Shown: piece after piece, positions 16,181-24,827 of the stretch
Numbering within the stretch: the first letter of the stretch is position 1
Layout of the letters: every line of letters begins with the position of its first letter
NCBI RefSeq assembly: GCF_001187435.1
Contig: NZ_LFXA01000007.1
Span: forward strand, 62,001 to 126,000
Reading direction: 5' to 3'
From: Streptomyces caatingaensis
GTDB lineage: Bacteria; Actinomycetota; Actinomycetes; Streptomycetales; Streptomycetaceae
Length of the DNA stretch: 64,000 nt
Translations under genes and position numbers: made by a program
Notes under the pieces: model-generated
Database searches by the model: none
What the model was told of the DNA's origin: nothing
The model's input: the letters and a program-made list of their open reading frames with translations, nothing else

Positions 16181-17377
16181 ATGTCCGACTCCACCCTCGC
16201 GCCGTCCCGCCCCAGGCGGGACGAGCCCGGCAACTCCGCCGCGTCCACGGCCCCTTCGGCCCTCCGCGGCCTGCTCTACCTCACCTTCACCGCCCTCTCC
16301 TGGGGCACCACGGGCGCCACCGCCACCCTTGCCCTCGCCGCCAGCGGCCTCGGGCCCATGGCGCTCACCTTCTGGCGCGGCGCGGGCGGCTTCGCGCTGC
16401 TGCTCGCCGTGCGGTACCTCGCGCCCTCCCACCGGACGGCCCGCCGCCGCGGGCGCGCCACCGGCCCGCTGCGCCGGCGGATCGTGCCCGCCCTCGTCAA
16501 CGGCCTCGGCCTGACCGTCTTCAACGCCGCCTTCTTCGCCGCCGTCGAGGCCACCGGCACCGCCGTCGGCACGGTCGTCACCCTCGGGGCCGCGCCCGTG
16601 CTGGCGGCGGCCGGCGGGCGGCTGCTCCTGGGCGAACGCCTCGGCACCGGCGGCCGGCTGTCCGTCGCCGGGGCGGTCACCGGGCTGGCCGTCCTCGTCC
16701 TCGGCGCCGACGGCACCGGCACGGTGCGCCCGGCGGGGGTGGCGCTCGCGCTGCTCTCGGGGGCGGGGTACGCCCTGTTCACCGTCTACACCCGGTACCT
16801 CGGCCGGACGGGCCGGGCCACGGACCCGTTCGCCACGACGCTGACCTCCTTCGGCATCTGCACGGTGGCCCTCCTCCCGCTCGCCGCCGCGGAGGGCCTC
16901 GTGCCGCGCACTCACGAACTCGGCCTCACCCTGGGCCTGATGACCTACCTCGTCACCGTGCCGACGGCACTGGCCTACGCCCTCTTCTTCACCGCCCTCC
17001 AGTCGGTGCGGGCCACCACCGCCACGGTGATCACCCTCCTCGAACCCGTCACCGCCGCGGTCATCGCCGTGACCCTGCTCGGCGAACGCCTCACCGCCGC
17101 CACGGTGACCGGCACGGCCGTCCTCATGTCGTCGGTGGCCGCCCTGGCACTGGCGGAGGCGCGCGGCGGGACGCGGGCGGAGGGGGCCGGCGGGGAGCCG
17201 ACGACGTCGGCCGTCGGGCTCGCGGAGGTCGCGGGGGCCGCACGGGCGGTTGGGGCTGTGGGGGATGCCGGGGTCGCCGGGGCCGCCGGAGCCGCCGGGC
17301 GGGGTGCCGACTGCCCGGCGTCGGCCGCGGCGGAGCCCGCGCCGGCCGGCGAACGGCCGGTGGACGAACGGCTGTAG
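16181..17377 (+). CDS. EamA/DMT-family transporter (second of three)
   Basis: A 398-residue multi-spanning exporter of the drug/metabolite superfamily. Segments such as [22 protein letters not shown] and [19 protein letters not shown] mark the two EamA halves. After the last membrane helix (about residue 320) comes an 80-residue Ala/Gly-rich tail ([26 protein letters not shown]) that is low-complexity and probably cytosolic. ATG 16181 follows a GGGAG. The N-terminal 30 residues are hydrophilic. The sequence is clearly different from the two neighbouring EamA genes, so this is not a recent tandem duplication. Confidence 0.87.
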   Translation: MSDSTLAPSRPRRDEPGNSAASTAPSALRGLLYLTFTALSWGTTGATATLALAASGLGPMALTFWRGAGGFALLLAVRYLAPSHRTARRRGRATGPLRRRIVPALVNGLGLTVFNAAFFAAVEATGTAVGTVVTLGAAPVLAAAGGRLLLGERLGTGGRLSVAGAVTGLAVLVLGADGTGTVRPAGVALALLSGAGYALFTVYTRYLGRTGRATDPFATTLTSFGICTVALLPLAAAEGLVPRTHELGLTLGLMTYLVTVPTALAYALFFTALQSVRATTATVITLLEPVTAAVIAVTLLGERLTAATVTGTAVLMSSVAALALAEARGGTRAEGAGGEPTTSAVGLAEVAGAARAVGAVGDAGVAGAAGAAGRGADCPASAAAEPAPAGERPVDERL

Positions 17378-17634
17378 CCGGGCAGCCGGGCGGCGACGGC
17401 CGGTCGGCTGGTGCTGAGACCGCCCGCACCGGTGCCGGGAGCGAGTTCGTTCGCCGGGGCGGGGCGGTGCCGCCCATGGTGGCTACCGGGGCCGGGCGCG
17501 GCCCCGAGCGCGGAAGGGCGGAAGGGCGGAAGGGGGGGGGCGTTCTTCCTGGGTTTCCTCGGCCACTGGGCCTGGGGACGGGAGCCGGCGGTCCCATCAC
17601 CCTGGGCCCGCCCGGGCCCGTCGCGGCAAGCGCC
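17378..17634. other. Gap with G-tract and short tandem repeat
   Basis: 257 bp between convergent transporter genes with no credible gene. It holds about three tandem copies of GCGGAAGG ending in a run of nine G (about 17508-17540). Confidence 0.5.
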
Positions 17635-18804
17635 CTAGGCCGGCGAGCCGCCGGCAGGGGCACCGCCGTCCGGCGAACCGCCGACTGACGTGCAGCGGAC
17701 TGCCACGCCGTCCACGGCCACGCCGCCAACAGGCGCGCGGCCAACAGGCGCGCGGCCGGCCGTCGTGGCACCGGCCGTCACGGCGCCAGCCCCCGAACCC
17801 CCGGCCCCGCCCCGCACCAGGCCGCCGCGGGGCCGCCCCGCGCGGGGTGTGCGGGTCTGGGTGAGGGCCGCCCCGGCCAGGACGACGGCCGCGCCCACCG
17901 GCGTGTTCCAGCTGAGGTGTTCGCCCAGGAGGGCCGCGCCGGCCGCGGTGGCGACGACCGGGATGAAGTAGGTGCTCAACGCGGCCGTCGTGGGGCCGAC
18001 CTCGGCGACCAGGCCGTACTGGACGAGCATGGCGAGGCCGGTGCCGAGCGCGCCCAGCGCGGCGATCGCGAGCACCGGCACGAGGTGGAAGGAGGACGGC
18101 AGCGGCGCCGCCAGCGGTGCCACCACCGCCAGTTGGAGGGTGCCGACCAGCAACTGCCCGGTGCTCAGCGACAGATGGGACTCACCCGTGCCCGAGAGCG
18201 TGCGCTTCACATAGATCCAGCCGACCGCGTAACTGGCGGAGGCGGTCAGCGCCATCGCGGTGCCCCACGGGTCCTGCCCGGAGAACCCCTTCCATGCGCC
18301 GAGCACGATGAGCACCCCGGCGAAGCCCAGGACGAGCCCGGCGAACCGGCGCCGGGTCGGGCGGTCCTCGGAGAGCGCCACGAGCGAGAGCACCATCCCC
18401 CACAGCGGGGTGGTGGCGTTGCAGATGCCCGCCAGTGAGGAGGGGATCGTCAGCTCGGAGTAGGCGAACAGGGAGAAGGGCAGGGCGTTGAGGAGGAAGG
18501 CCGCGACCGTCAGATGCGCCCAGGTGCGCCCGGTCCGCGGCAGCCGCTCCCGCCGCAGGAGCAGCACCAGGGCGAGCACCGCCGTGCCGAAGAGCATGCG
18601 GCCGAAGGAGACGAAGAGCGGCGCGTAGCCGTCCGTCCCGAGCCGCATGAACAGGAAGCTGAAGCCCCAGACGAGGGCGAGTGCGCCGAAGCGGACACGC
18701 CAGTCAAGAGCAGGGACGTGCGGGGAAGAAGGGGAAGAGGTGGCTGGCGGGGTGGAGGAGCGGGGGGTGGCGGTGGTCATGAGCACACAAGATGGCGTGT
18801 TCAT
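17635..18804 (-). CDS. EamA/DMT-family transporter (third of three)
   Basis: A 389-residue membrane exporter with two EamA halves: FGALALVWGFSFLFMRLG opens the first, and TAMALTASASYAVGWIYVKR opens the second. The C-terminal 70 residues are a repeat-rich Gly/Ala/Val tail (VGRAPVGRAPVGGVAV), reflected at DNA level by two 15-bp copies at 17727-17756. Neither start candidate (ATG 18804 or ATG 18780) has a clear ribosome-binding site. I chose the outer one, assuming a leaderless or weakly led transcript. It is divergent from the HipA-like gene 64 bp away. The third EamA gene in 4 kb. Confidence 0.85.
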   Translation of the reverse strand: MNTPSCVLMTTATPRSSTPPATSSPSSPHVPALDWRVRFGALALVWGFSFLFMRLGTDGYAPLFVSFGRMLFGTAVLALVLLLRRERLPRTGRTWAHLTVAAFLLNALPFSLFAYSELTIPSSLAGICNATTPLWGMVLSLVALSEDRPTRRRFAGLVLGFAGVLIVLGAWKGFSGQDPWGTAMALTASASYAVGWIYVKRTLSGTGESHLSLSTGQLLVGTLQLAVVAPLAAPLPSSFHLVPVLAIAALGALGTGLAMLVQYGLVAEVGPTTAALSTYFIPVVATAAGAALLGEHLSWNTPVGAAVVLAGAALTQTRTPRAGRPRGGLVRGGAGGSGAGAVTAGATTAGRAPVGRAPVGGVAVDGVAVRCTSVGGSPDGGAPAGGSPA

Positions 18805-18868
18805 GCCGTTAGGACAAGTAAATAACGGCCGGCGCCGGCCACGCGGCAGCGCACAGTAACCTGGGGCG

Positions 18869-19693
18869 ATGCTCCCCGAAGTCACCGCCACCCGCTACGT
18901 CACGCCCTTGCGTGAGGGCGGCTCGCTGCCGGGCATCGTCGAGGCCGACGATCTCGGGACGTACGTCATGAAGTTCACCGGGGCCGGGCAGGGCCGCAAG
19001 AGCCTCGTCGCCGAGGTGATCAGCGGCCGGCTGGCCCGGGCGCTCGGCCTGCGCGTCCCGGATCTGGTGGGCATCCGGCTCGACCCGGTCATCGGCCGGG
19101 CCGAGTCGGACCCGGAGGTGCAGGGGCTGCTCAAGGCCAGCGGCGGGCTCAACCTCGGCATGGACTACCTCCCCGGCGCCCTCGGCTTCGACCCGCTCGC
19201 CTTCGAGACGGACGCCGCCGAGGCGGGGCGCGTGGTGTGGTTCGACGCGCTGGTGGGCAACGTGGACCGCTCCTGGCGCAACCCCAACCTCCTGGTGTGG
19301 CACGGCGCCCTGTGGCTCATCGACCACGGGGCGACGATGATCTGGCACCACAACTGGCCGTCCGCGCCGGCCGCCGCCGCCAAACCGTACGACGCCTCGG
19401 ACCACGTCCTCGCGACCTTCTCCCCGGACCTCGCCGGGGCCGCCGCCGAGCTGGCTCCCCGGGTCACCGAGGAGCTGCTGACCGAGGTCGTCGCGGACGT
19501 CCCGGACGAATGGCTGGACGGGGAGCCCGGATTCGACGGCCCGGACGCCGTGCGCCGGGCCTACGTCGAGGTGCTGCGGGACCGCGCCGCCGGCGTCGGC
19601 GACCGGATCACCGTCGGCGAACGCAGCGCGGACAAGCCCTCGCAGGCGCCCGAGTGGGTGCGGGTCAGGTTGGACAGGAAGGCCGGCAAGTGA
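18869..19693 (+). CDS. HipA-like kinase domain protein
   Basis: A 274-residue, single-domain protein similar to the short HipA-like kinases of actinobacteria. Features of the kinase fold are visible: a nucleotide-binding GTYVMKFTGAGQGRKSLVAEV (the Lys is in MKF), a catalytic-loop-like FDALVGNVDRSWRNPNLL and a DFG-like LIDHGATM. It is much shorter than HipA toxins (about 440 residues) and lacks their N-terminal domain. The downstream DUF3037 gene starts inside its stop codon (GTGA). The pairing is conserved in my experience of actinomycete genomes, but no function is established. Confidence 0.75.
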   Translation: MLPEVTATRYVTPLREGGSLPGIVEADDLGTYVMKFTGAGQGRKSLVAEVISGRLARALGLRVPDLVGIRLDPVIGRAESDPEVQGLLKASGGLNLGMDYLPGALGFDPLAFETDAAEAGRVVWFDALVGNVDRSWRNPNLLVWHGALWLIDHGATMIWHHNWPSAPAAAAKPYDASDHVLATFSPDLAGAAAELAPRVTEELLTEVVADVPDEWLDGEPGFDGPDAVRRAYVEVLRDRAAGVGDRITVGERSADKPSQAPEWVRVRLDRKAGK

Positions 19694-20094
19694 CGGATCA
19701 CGGCAAGGACCCCAAGGAGCGGGCCGTCTTCGAGTACGCGCTGCTGCGCGTCGTGCCCCGGGTCGAGCGCGGCGAGCAGATCAACGCCGGCGTCGTCGTC
19801 TACTGCCAGGCCGAGTCCTTCGTGGAGGCCCGGGTCCACCTGGACGAGCGCCGGCTGCTGGCCCTCGACCCGGCGGCGGACGTGGCGGGCGTCCGCGCCG
19901 CGCTGCGCGCCGTCGAAGGGGTCTGCGCCGGCGGGGAGCGCGCCGGCCAGGCCGCGTGCGACGACGCGGGACGGCGTTTCCGCTGGCTGATCGCGCCGCG
20001 CAGCACCGTCGTCCAGCCGGGCCCGGTGCACACCGGGCTGACCACCGACCCCCGGGCGGAGCCGGAGCGGCTGCTCGACCTGCTGGTCAGGTGA
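19690..20094 (+). CDS. DUF3037 protein
   Basis: A 134-residue protein of the DUF3037 family. It opens with an acidic/basic stretch, then FEYALLRVVPRVERGEQINAGVVVYCQ, the conserved family core, and ends with a ...PRSTVVQPGPVHTGLTTDP region. No catalytic motif or membrane segment is visible. GTG 19690 overlaps the HipA-like stop, so the two are translated together. The partner arrangement suggests that it modulates or is modified by the kinase, which is inference only. Confidence 0.8.
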   Translation: MTDHGKDPKERAVFEYALLRVVPRVERGEQINAGVVVYCQAESFVEARVHLDERRLLALDPAADVAGVRAALRAVEGVCAGGERAGQAACDDAGRRFRWLIAPRSTVVQPGPVHTGLTTDPRAEPERLLDLLVR

Positions 20095-20116
20095 GACGCC
20101 GGGGAGTACGGGGGCG

Positions 20117-20177
20117 TTGACAGCGGGTGGGCGGGCTTCTAGCGTCTGATCGGCCGAAGCTACTGAGCGGTTGCTCA
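20117..20177 (+). promoter_or_regulatory. Consensus promoter plus TetR-like operator before the SDR operon
   Basis: TTGACA (20117-20122), a 17-bp spacer and TAGCGT (20140-20145) form a near-ideal HrdB-type promoter. A perfect inverted repeat TGAGC-GGTT-GCTCA (20164-20177) lies about 20 bp downstream of the -10, where a bound TetR-type repressor would block transcription. No regulator gene is adjacent. Confidence 0.65.
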
Positions 20178-20266
20178 CCCGCGGTTCTCCGTGGTCCCCG
20201 GGGCCCGTCCCCGCCGTCCGCGCCACTGCCCGGCGGGGAGCGCCCCCCGAGGTGAGGAGACACGGC

Positions 20267-21028
20267 ATGTCCACCAGCGAGCGACGGGTGGCCGTCGTCA
20301 CCGGAGCGGCCCGCGGCATCGGCGCCGCGACCGCCCTGCGTCTGGCCCGGGACGGCCACGCGGTCGCCGTCCTCGACCTCGACGAGGCGGCCTGCGCCGG
20401 CACCGTGGAGCGGATCACCGGCGCCGGCGGCACCGCCCTCGCCGTCGGCTGCGACGTCGCCGACACCGACCGGGTGACCGCGGCCGTCGAGCGGGTGACC
20501 GCCGAACTCGGCGCCCCCGCCGTACTGGTGAACAACGCCGGCGTGCTCCGCGACAACCTGCTGTTCAAGATGAGCGACAGCGACTGGGACACCGTCATGA
20601 ACGTGCACCTGCGCGGCGCGTTCCTGATGGCGCGCGCCTGCCAGAAGCACATGGTCGACGCCGGCTGGGGCCGCATCGTCAACCTCTCCAGCAGCTCCGC
20701 CCTCGGCAACCGCGGCCAGGCCAACTACTCGGCCGCCAAGGCCGGTCTGCAGGGCTTCACCAAGACCCTCGCCAAGGAACTCGGCAAGTTCGGCATCACC
20801 GTCAACGCCGTCGCCCCCGGCTTCATCGCCACCGACATGACCGCCGCCACCGCGGCACGCGTCGGCGTCGGCTTCGAGGACCTCCAGGCCGCCGCCGCCA
20901 AGGAGATCCCGGTCGGCCGGGTCGGCCGGCCCGAGGACGTCGCCGAGGCCATCGCCTTCTTCGCCGGGGAGAACGCCGGGTTCGTCTCCGGCCAGGTGCT
21001 GTACGTGGCCGGCGGGCCGCTCGACTGA
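20267..21028 (+). CDS. Short-chain dehydrogenase, 3-oxoacyl-ACP reductase (FabG-like)
   Basis: A 253-residue classical SDR. The cofactor loop is VTGAARGIGAAT, NNAG follows near residue 90, and the catalytic Ser is in NLSSSSA with Tyr/Lys in YSAAK. Length and motifs fit FabG-type NAD(P)H-dependent beta-ketoacyl reductases. ATG 20267 has GAGGAGA six bases upstream. It is followed 14 bp later by a second SDR gene, both apparently driven by the promoter at 20117-20145. Such SDR pairs often belong to lipid or fatty-acid catabolism. A role in the main fatty acid synthase is unlikely because no fab genes are nearby. Confidence 0.87.
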   Translation: MSTSERRVAVVTGAARGIGAATALRLARDGHAVAVLDLDEAACAGTVERITGAGGTALAVGCDVADTDRVTAAVERVTAELGAPAVLVNNAGVLRDNLLFKMSDSDWDTVMNVHLRGAFLMARACQKHMVDAGWGRIVNLSSSSALGNRGQANYSAAKAGLQGFTKTLAKELGKFGITVNAVAPGFIATDMTAATAARVGVGFEDLQAAAAKEIPVGRVGRPEDVAEAIAFFAGENAGFVSGQVLYVAGGPLD

Positions 21029-21042
21029 ACGGGAGCAGCAGC

Positions 21043-21822
21043 ATGACCGCACAGGAGCGGGAGCGCGCACAGGAGCCGGCCGGCACCGGCCGGGTCGCCC
21101 TGGTCACCGGGGCGAGCCGGGGCATCGGCCACGCCGTCGCCGCGGCCCTCGTCGCCCGCGGCGACCGCGTCGTCATCACCGGCCGCAACGAGGAGGCGCT
21201 CAAGGACGCCGTGGAGGCGCTCGGCGCCGACCGGGCGCTGGGCGTGCCCGGCAAGGCCCACGACGAGGCCCACCAGGCCGCCGCCGTCGAGGCGGCGATG
21301 GAACGCTTCGGCCGCATCGACTACCTCGTCAACAACGCCGGGACGAACCCGGTGTTCGGCCCCATCACCGACACCGACCTCGGCGTCGCCCGCAAGGTCT
21401 TCGAGACCAACGTCGTCTCCGCGCTCGGCTTCGCCCAGCGCACCTGGCACGCCTGGCAGCAGGAGCACGGCGGGGCGATCGTCAACATCACCTCCGTCGC
21501 CGGCCTCGCCGCCTCGCCCTTCGTCGGCGCCTACGGCATGAGCAAGGCCGCCATGGCCAACCTCACGCTTCAACTCGCGCACGAGATGGCCCCGAAGGTG
21601 CGCGTCAACTCCCTGGCGCCCGCCGTCGTGAAGACGAGGTTCGCCGCCGCCCTCTACGAGGGACGCGAGGCGGAGGCCGTGGCGTCGTACCCGCTGGGCC
21701 GCCTGGGCGTGCCCGAGGACGTGGCCGGGGCGGCCGTGTTCCTGCTCTCGGACGCCGCCGGGTGGATCACCGGGCAGACGCTCGTCCTGGACGGGGGACT
21801 GTTCCTGAACGCCGGGATCTGA
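21043..21822 (+). CDS. Short-chain dehydrogenase/reductase
   Basis: A 259-residue classical SDR with a 16-residue hydrophilic lead, then VALVTGASRGIGHAVA, VNNAGTNPVFGPI, a catalytic Ser in NITSVAG and YGMSK as the Tyr-Lys pair. The C terminus (SDAAGWITGQTLVLDGGLF) is typical. It is translated from ATG 21043 with GGGAGCAG upstream and co-transcribed with the FabG-like gene. The substrate is unknown. The two proteins differ enough that they probably act on different oxidation states or substrates of one pathway. Confidence 0.87.
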   Translation: MTAQERERAQEPAGTGRVALVTGASRGIGHAVAAALVARGDRVVITGRNEEALKDAVEALGADRALGVPGKAHDEAHQAAAVEAAMERFGRIDYLVNNAGTNPVFGPITDTDLGVARKVFETNVVSALGFAQRTWHAWQQEHGGAIVNITSVAGLAASPFVGAYGMSKAAMANLTLQLAHEMAPKVRVNSLAPAVVKTRFAAALYEGREAEAVASYPLGRLGVPEDVAGAAVFLLSDAAGWITGQTLVLDGGLFLNAGI

Positions 21823-21938
21823 GCGCCGGGGACCGCCACGGACCGCAGGGGACGCCGGGACCGTCCGGGACGCCGGGGCCGTTGTCAGTGGGCCCCGGTA
21901 TGTTCTCAGCGAGTTCAAGAACGACCCCGGAGGTTGTG

Positions 21939-22625
21939 GTGACGGTCACCGACGTGCTGCCCGAGTCCTGGCGCGCAGTCCTCGGCGAGGAGCTGGAGAA
22001 GCCCTACTTCAAGGCGCTGACCGAATTCGTCGAGGAGGAGCGGACGAAGGCCCCGGTGTACCCGCCGCGCGGCGAGGTCTTCGCCGCGCTGGAGGCCACC
22101 CCCTACGAGCGGGTCAAGGTCCTCGTCCTCGGCCAGGACCCCTACCACGGCGCGGGCCAGGGCCACGGCCTGTGCTTCTCGGTCCGCCCCGGGGTCAGGA
22201 CGCCGCCCTCGCTGCGCAACATCTACAAGGAGATGCGCGAGGAGCTGGGCTACGACATCCCCGACAACGGCTACCTGCTGCCCTGGGCCCGGCAGGGCGT
22301 CCTCCTGCTGAACGCGGTGCTGACGGTCCGCGGCGGCGAGCCCAACTCCCACAAGGGCAAGGGCTGGGAGAAGTTCACCGACGCGGTCATCCGCGCCGTC
22401 GTCGCCCGGCCCGACCCGGCCGTCTTCGTCCTCTGGGGCAACTACGCCCAGAAGAAGCTGCCGTTGATCGACCAGTCGCGGCACGCCGTCGTCAAGGGCG
22501 CCCACCCGTCGCCGCTGTCGGCCAAGCGCTTCTTCGGCAGCCGCCCCTTCACCCAGATCAACGAGGCGATCCTGGCCCAGGGCCACGAGCCGATCGACTG
22601 GCGCATCCCGGACCTGGAGGTCTGA
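21939..22625 (+). CDS. ung: Uracil-DNA glycosylase, family 1
   Basis: A 228-residue base-excision repair enzyme that removes uracil from DNA. Family-1 motifs are complete: GQDPYHG (water-activating Asp and Tyr), the uracil-sensing LLLNAVLTVR and HPSPLS (catalytic His). The start is GTG 21939, five bases after GGAGG (21929-21933); an adjacent GTG at 21936 is the only close rival. It ends 5 bp before the convergent DUF3224 gene. A housekeeping gene. Confidence 0.95.
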   Translation: MTVTDVLPESWRAVLGEELEKPYFKALTEFVEEERTKAPVYPPRGEVFAALEATPYERVKVLVLGQDPYHGAGQGHGLCFSVRPGVRTPPSLRNIYKEMREELGYDIPDNGYLLPWARQGVLLLNAVLTVRGGEPNSHKGKGWEKFTDAVIRAVVARPDPAVFVLWGNYAQKKLPLIDQSRHAVVKGAHPSPLSAKRFFGSRPFTQINEAILAQGHEPIDWRIPDLEV

Positions 22626-22630
22626 GCGGC

Positions 22631-23077
22631 TCAGCCCGCGGCGGGCCCGGGCAGGGTGTGGTCGAAGCGGTAGGGCACGGCCTCGACGCCGTGCTCCGCC
22701 GTGAACGTGCCGCTGCCCGTCAGCCCGGCGAGCGCGCCGCCGCCCGAGCCCTCCATGACCTCGAACGAGCCCTGCACCGTGCCGCGTTCGTCGAAGGTGC
22801 CGCTCTCGCGCACCACGAACGAGCCGCGCCGGCCGCCCACGGCTCCCTCGAACTGCTGGTGCCCGGTGAACGTGCCCGTGCCGTCCGGGCGGTAGACGAT
22901 GGTGTACGCGCAGTGGGTGCCGGCGGCTTCGACGGCACCGGTGAAGGTGTTGCGGACCGAGGCGCGCGCCAGGCGCGTCCCGTCCGCGGTGCGGGAGAGC
23001 TCCTCCTCGTCCCAGCCGTCGTAGGTGAAGGTGCCGGTGACGGTGGTGTCCGTGGTGTTGGTGGCGTTTGTGGTCAT
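22631..23077 (-). CDS. DUF3224 protein
   Basis: A 148-residue beta-rich protein of the DUF3224 family, a small barrel of unknown function. The recurring GTFT...Y, SVRNTFTGAVEAAGTHCAY and VVRESGTFDERGTVQGSFEV strands are typical. No signal peptide. ATG 23077 is chosen because the upstream in-frame residues are not conserved-looking. It is divergent from the WYL regulator across a long palindrome, so it is likely to be that regulator's target. Confidence 0.82.
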   Translation of the reverse strand: MTTNATNTTDTTVTGTFTYDGWDEEELSRTADGTRLARASVRNTFTGAVEAAGTHCAYTIVYRPDGTGTFTGHQQFEGAVGGRRGSFVVRESGTFDERGTVQGSFEVMEGSGGGALAGLTGSGTFTAEHGVEAVPYRFDHTLPGPAAG

Positions 23078-23090
23078 GCGGACGATCCTG

Positions 23091-23127
23091 CCGCCCGTAC
23101 CTGACACCTTCTGTCAGGTACGGGCGG
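23091..23127. promoter_or_regulatory. 37-bp perfect palindrome in a divergent promoter
   Basis: Two 16-bp arms (23091-23106 and 23112-23127; core TACCTGACA ... TGTCAGGTA) are exact inverse complements around a 5-bp CCTTC centre. They lie between the DUF3224 start and the WYL-regulator start. This is best read as the operator of the WYL regulator, controlling both genes. Confidence 0.75.
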
Positions 23128-23148
23128 GGAATCCGGAACAATGCCGGG

Positions 23149-24123
23149 GTGCGCGCCGACCGTCTGCTGTCCCTGCTCCTCCTGCTCCAGAACCGGGGGC
23201 GCATGACGGCCCCCGAACTCGCCGCCGAGCTGGAGGTCTCCGTCCGCACGGTCTACCGGGACGTCGAGGCGCTCGGCGCCGCCGGCGTCCCCGTCCGCGC
23301 GGACCGCGGGCCCGACGGCGGCTACTCGTTGCTCGACGGCTACCGCACCCGGCTCACCGGGCTCACGGAGGACGAGGCCGGCTCCCTCGCCCTGGCCACC
23401 GTGCCCGGTGCCGCCGCCGAACTGGGGCTCGGCGCCGATCTCGCGGCCGCGCGGCTGAAGCTGGAGGCCGCCCTTCCCGCCGGGCTCGGCGACCGGGCCC
23501 GCCGGGTCGGCGAGCGCTTCCACCTCGACGCCGACGGGTGGTTCCGCGACCCGGAGCCCGTGCCGCACCTGCCGGCCGTCGCCGACGGCGTCTGGCGGCA
23601 GCGGCTGCTGCGCGTGCACTACCGGCGGTGGAAGGGCGAAGTGCGCCGCGACCTGGAGCCGTGGGGGCTCGTCCTCAAGAGCGGCATCTGGTACCTCGTG
23701 GCCCGGTGCGACGGGGACGTCCGTACGTACCGGGTCGGGCGGATCCTCGCCGCCGAGGTGCTGCCCGAACGCTTCGAGCGGCCCGCCGGGTTCGACCTCG
23801 CCGGCCACTGGGAGCGGTCCGCGCGGCGGCTGGAGGACGCGCGCCTGCGGGGTGAGGCGCTGCTGCGGCTGAGTCCGGCGGGACTCGCCCTGCTGCCCGT
23901 CAAGTTCGGGGCCGCCGGGCGGCGCGCGGCGGAGGGCGCGGGCGCGCCCGACGCGGAGGGGTGGGTGACGGTGACCCTCCCCGTCGAGGCGCTGAAGGTC
24001 GCCGCGCACGACGTGCTGGGGCTCGGGGCGGAGGCGGAGGTCCTGGGGCCGGAGGAGCTGCGGGCCGCCGTCGCGGAGATCGTCTCCGCGCTCGCCGCCC
24101 GCTATCAACCCCCGTACACCTGA
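23149..24123 (+). CDS. WYL-domain (YafY-type) transcriptional regulator
   Basis: A 324-residue regulator with an N-terminal DeoR-like HTH (RADRLLSLLLLLQNRGRMTAPELAAELEVS, then VRTVYRDVEAL) and a WYL/WCX ligand-sensing half (VHYRRWKGEVRRDLEPWGLVLKSGIWYLVAR at about 160-190). WYL domains bind nucleic acids or small ligands and are common in actinobacterial stress and defence control. GTG 23149 is the first start that gives the typical N terminus. No Shine-Dalgarno is close, so translation may be leaderless. It overlaps the convergent lipoprotein gene by 19 bp at its 3' end. Confidence 0.88.
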   Translation: MRADRLLSLLLLLQNRGRMTAPELAAELEVSVRTVYRDVEALGAAGVPVRADRGPDGGYSLLDGYRTRLTGLTEDEAGSLALATVPGAAAELGLGADLAAARLKLEAALPAGLGDRARRVGERFHLDADGWFRDPEPVPHLPAVADGVWRQRLLRVHYRRWKGEVRRDLEPWGLVLKSGIWYLVARCDGDVRTYRVGRILAAEVLPERFERPAGFDLAGHWERSARRLEDARLRGEALLRLSPAGLALLPVKFGAAGRRAAEGAGAPDAEGWVTVTLPVEALKVAAHDVLGLGAEAEVLGPEELRAAVAEIVSALAARYQPPYT

Positions 24124-24827
24124 CGGCAGATGCGCGCCGCGTCGCTCCCCGGCTGCCACCGGCCGTAGCGCTCGCCCATCGCACACGTGCCGGAGCGCGC
24201 CGGCGGCGGCTGCGGCGCGGGGTGCGCCGGCTCCCCGGAGGACGGGGACGAGCGGTGCGGCGGGGGCGGCTGCGGTGCCGGAGGGGGCGGGGGTGCGGGG
24301 GCCTCCCGGGGTGGTGGGGGCGCTTCCGGGTGGTGGAGGTCCGGGGTGTGGGGGGCCTCGTCGTGGCGCGGGGTGGTGAAGTCCCTTGCTCTGGCCGGGC
24401 GGGAGGGGCCCGGGGGCGTGCGCGGGGGGTCGCCGCCAGGGTCCGTCGAGGCGTCCCGGGCGGGGGCTTCGGTGTCCTCGTCCTCCCGCCGCCCTTCCCC
24501 GGAGGGGGTGTCGCCGGCTGGGCCGGGGGAGGGGCTCGTCGCGGCCTCCGGGAGGGGGTGGCTGCCGGATCCGGCGCCCTGCCTTTTCTCCCCGTCCGTC
24601 CCGACCGTCCCGTCCGTCCCGACCGTCCCGTCCGTTCCGGTGTCGGCCAGGGACTCGCGGTCCCGTCCGGGGAGGATCGCGCGCTGGTCCGCGGCGGGGT
24701 GGGAGGCCGGGGAGCGGGGCGGGTGCGGTGACAGCGAGACGCAGCCCGTGACCATGACCATGGCCATGGCCGGGGCCGTCAGGGTGAGGACGGTGGCGAG
24801 GGTGGCGGCGGCGGGGAGGCGGCGCAT
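24105..24827 (-). CDS. Proline-rich lipoprotein
   Basis: A 240-residue secreted protein. A signal peptide of about 30 residues ends in a lipobox (VTGC), so the mature protein should be lipid-anchored at the membrane surface. The middle is disordered and Pro/Glu/Ser-rich. It includes an 18-bp DNA tandem repeat coding DGTVGT units (about 24595-24640) and a run of prolines (APPPPPAPQPPPP). The end is compact: CAMGERYGRWQPGSDAARICRQVYGG, with two Cys that may pair. I recognise this C-terminal motif from other Streptomyces exported proteins but know of no function. ATG 24827 is set by the signal peptide. Confidence 0.75.
   Translation of the reverse strand: MRRLPAAATLATVLTLTAPAMAMVMVTGCVSLSPHPPRSPASHPAADQRAILPGRDRESLADTGTDGTVGTDGTVGTDGEKRQGAGSGSHPLPEAATSPSPGPAGDTPSGEGRREDEDTEAPARDASTDPGGDPPRTPPGPSRPARARDFTTPRHDEAPHTPDLHHPEAPPPPREAPAPPPPPAPQPPPPHRSSPSSGEPAHPAPQPPPARSGTCAMGERYGRWQPGSDAARICRQVYGG
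24595..24645. repeat. 18-bp tandem repeat within the lipoprotein gene
   Basis: About two and a half copies of an 18-bp unit built from CCGTCC/CCGACC steps, coding DGTVGT on the minus strand. The length keeps the frame, so it may vary in copy number between strains without breaking the gene. Confidence 0.7.
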
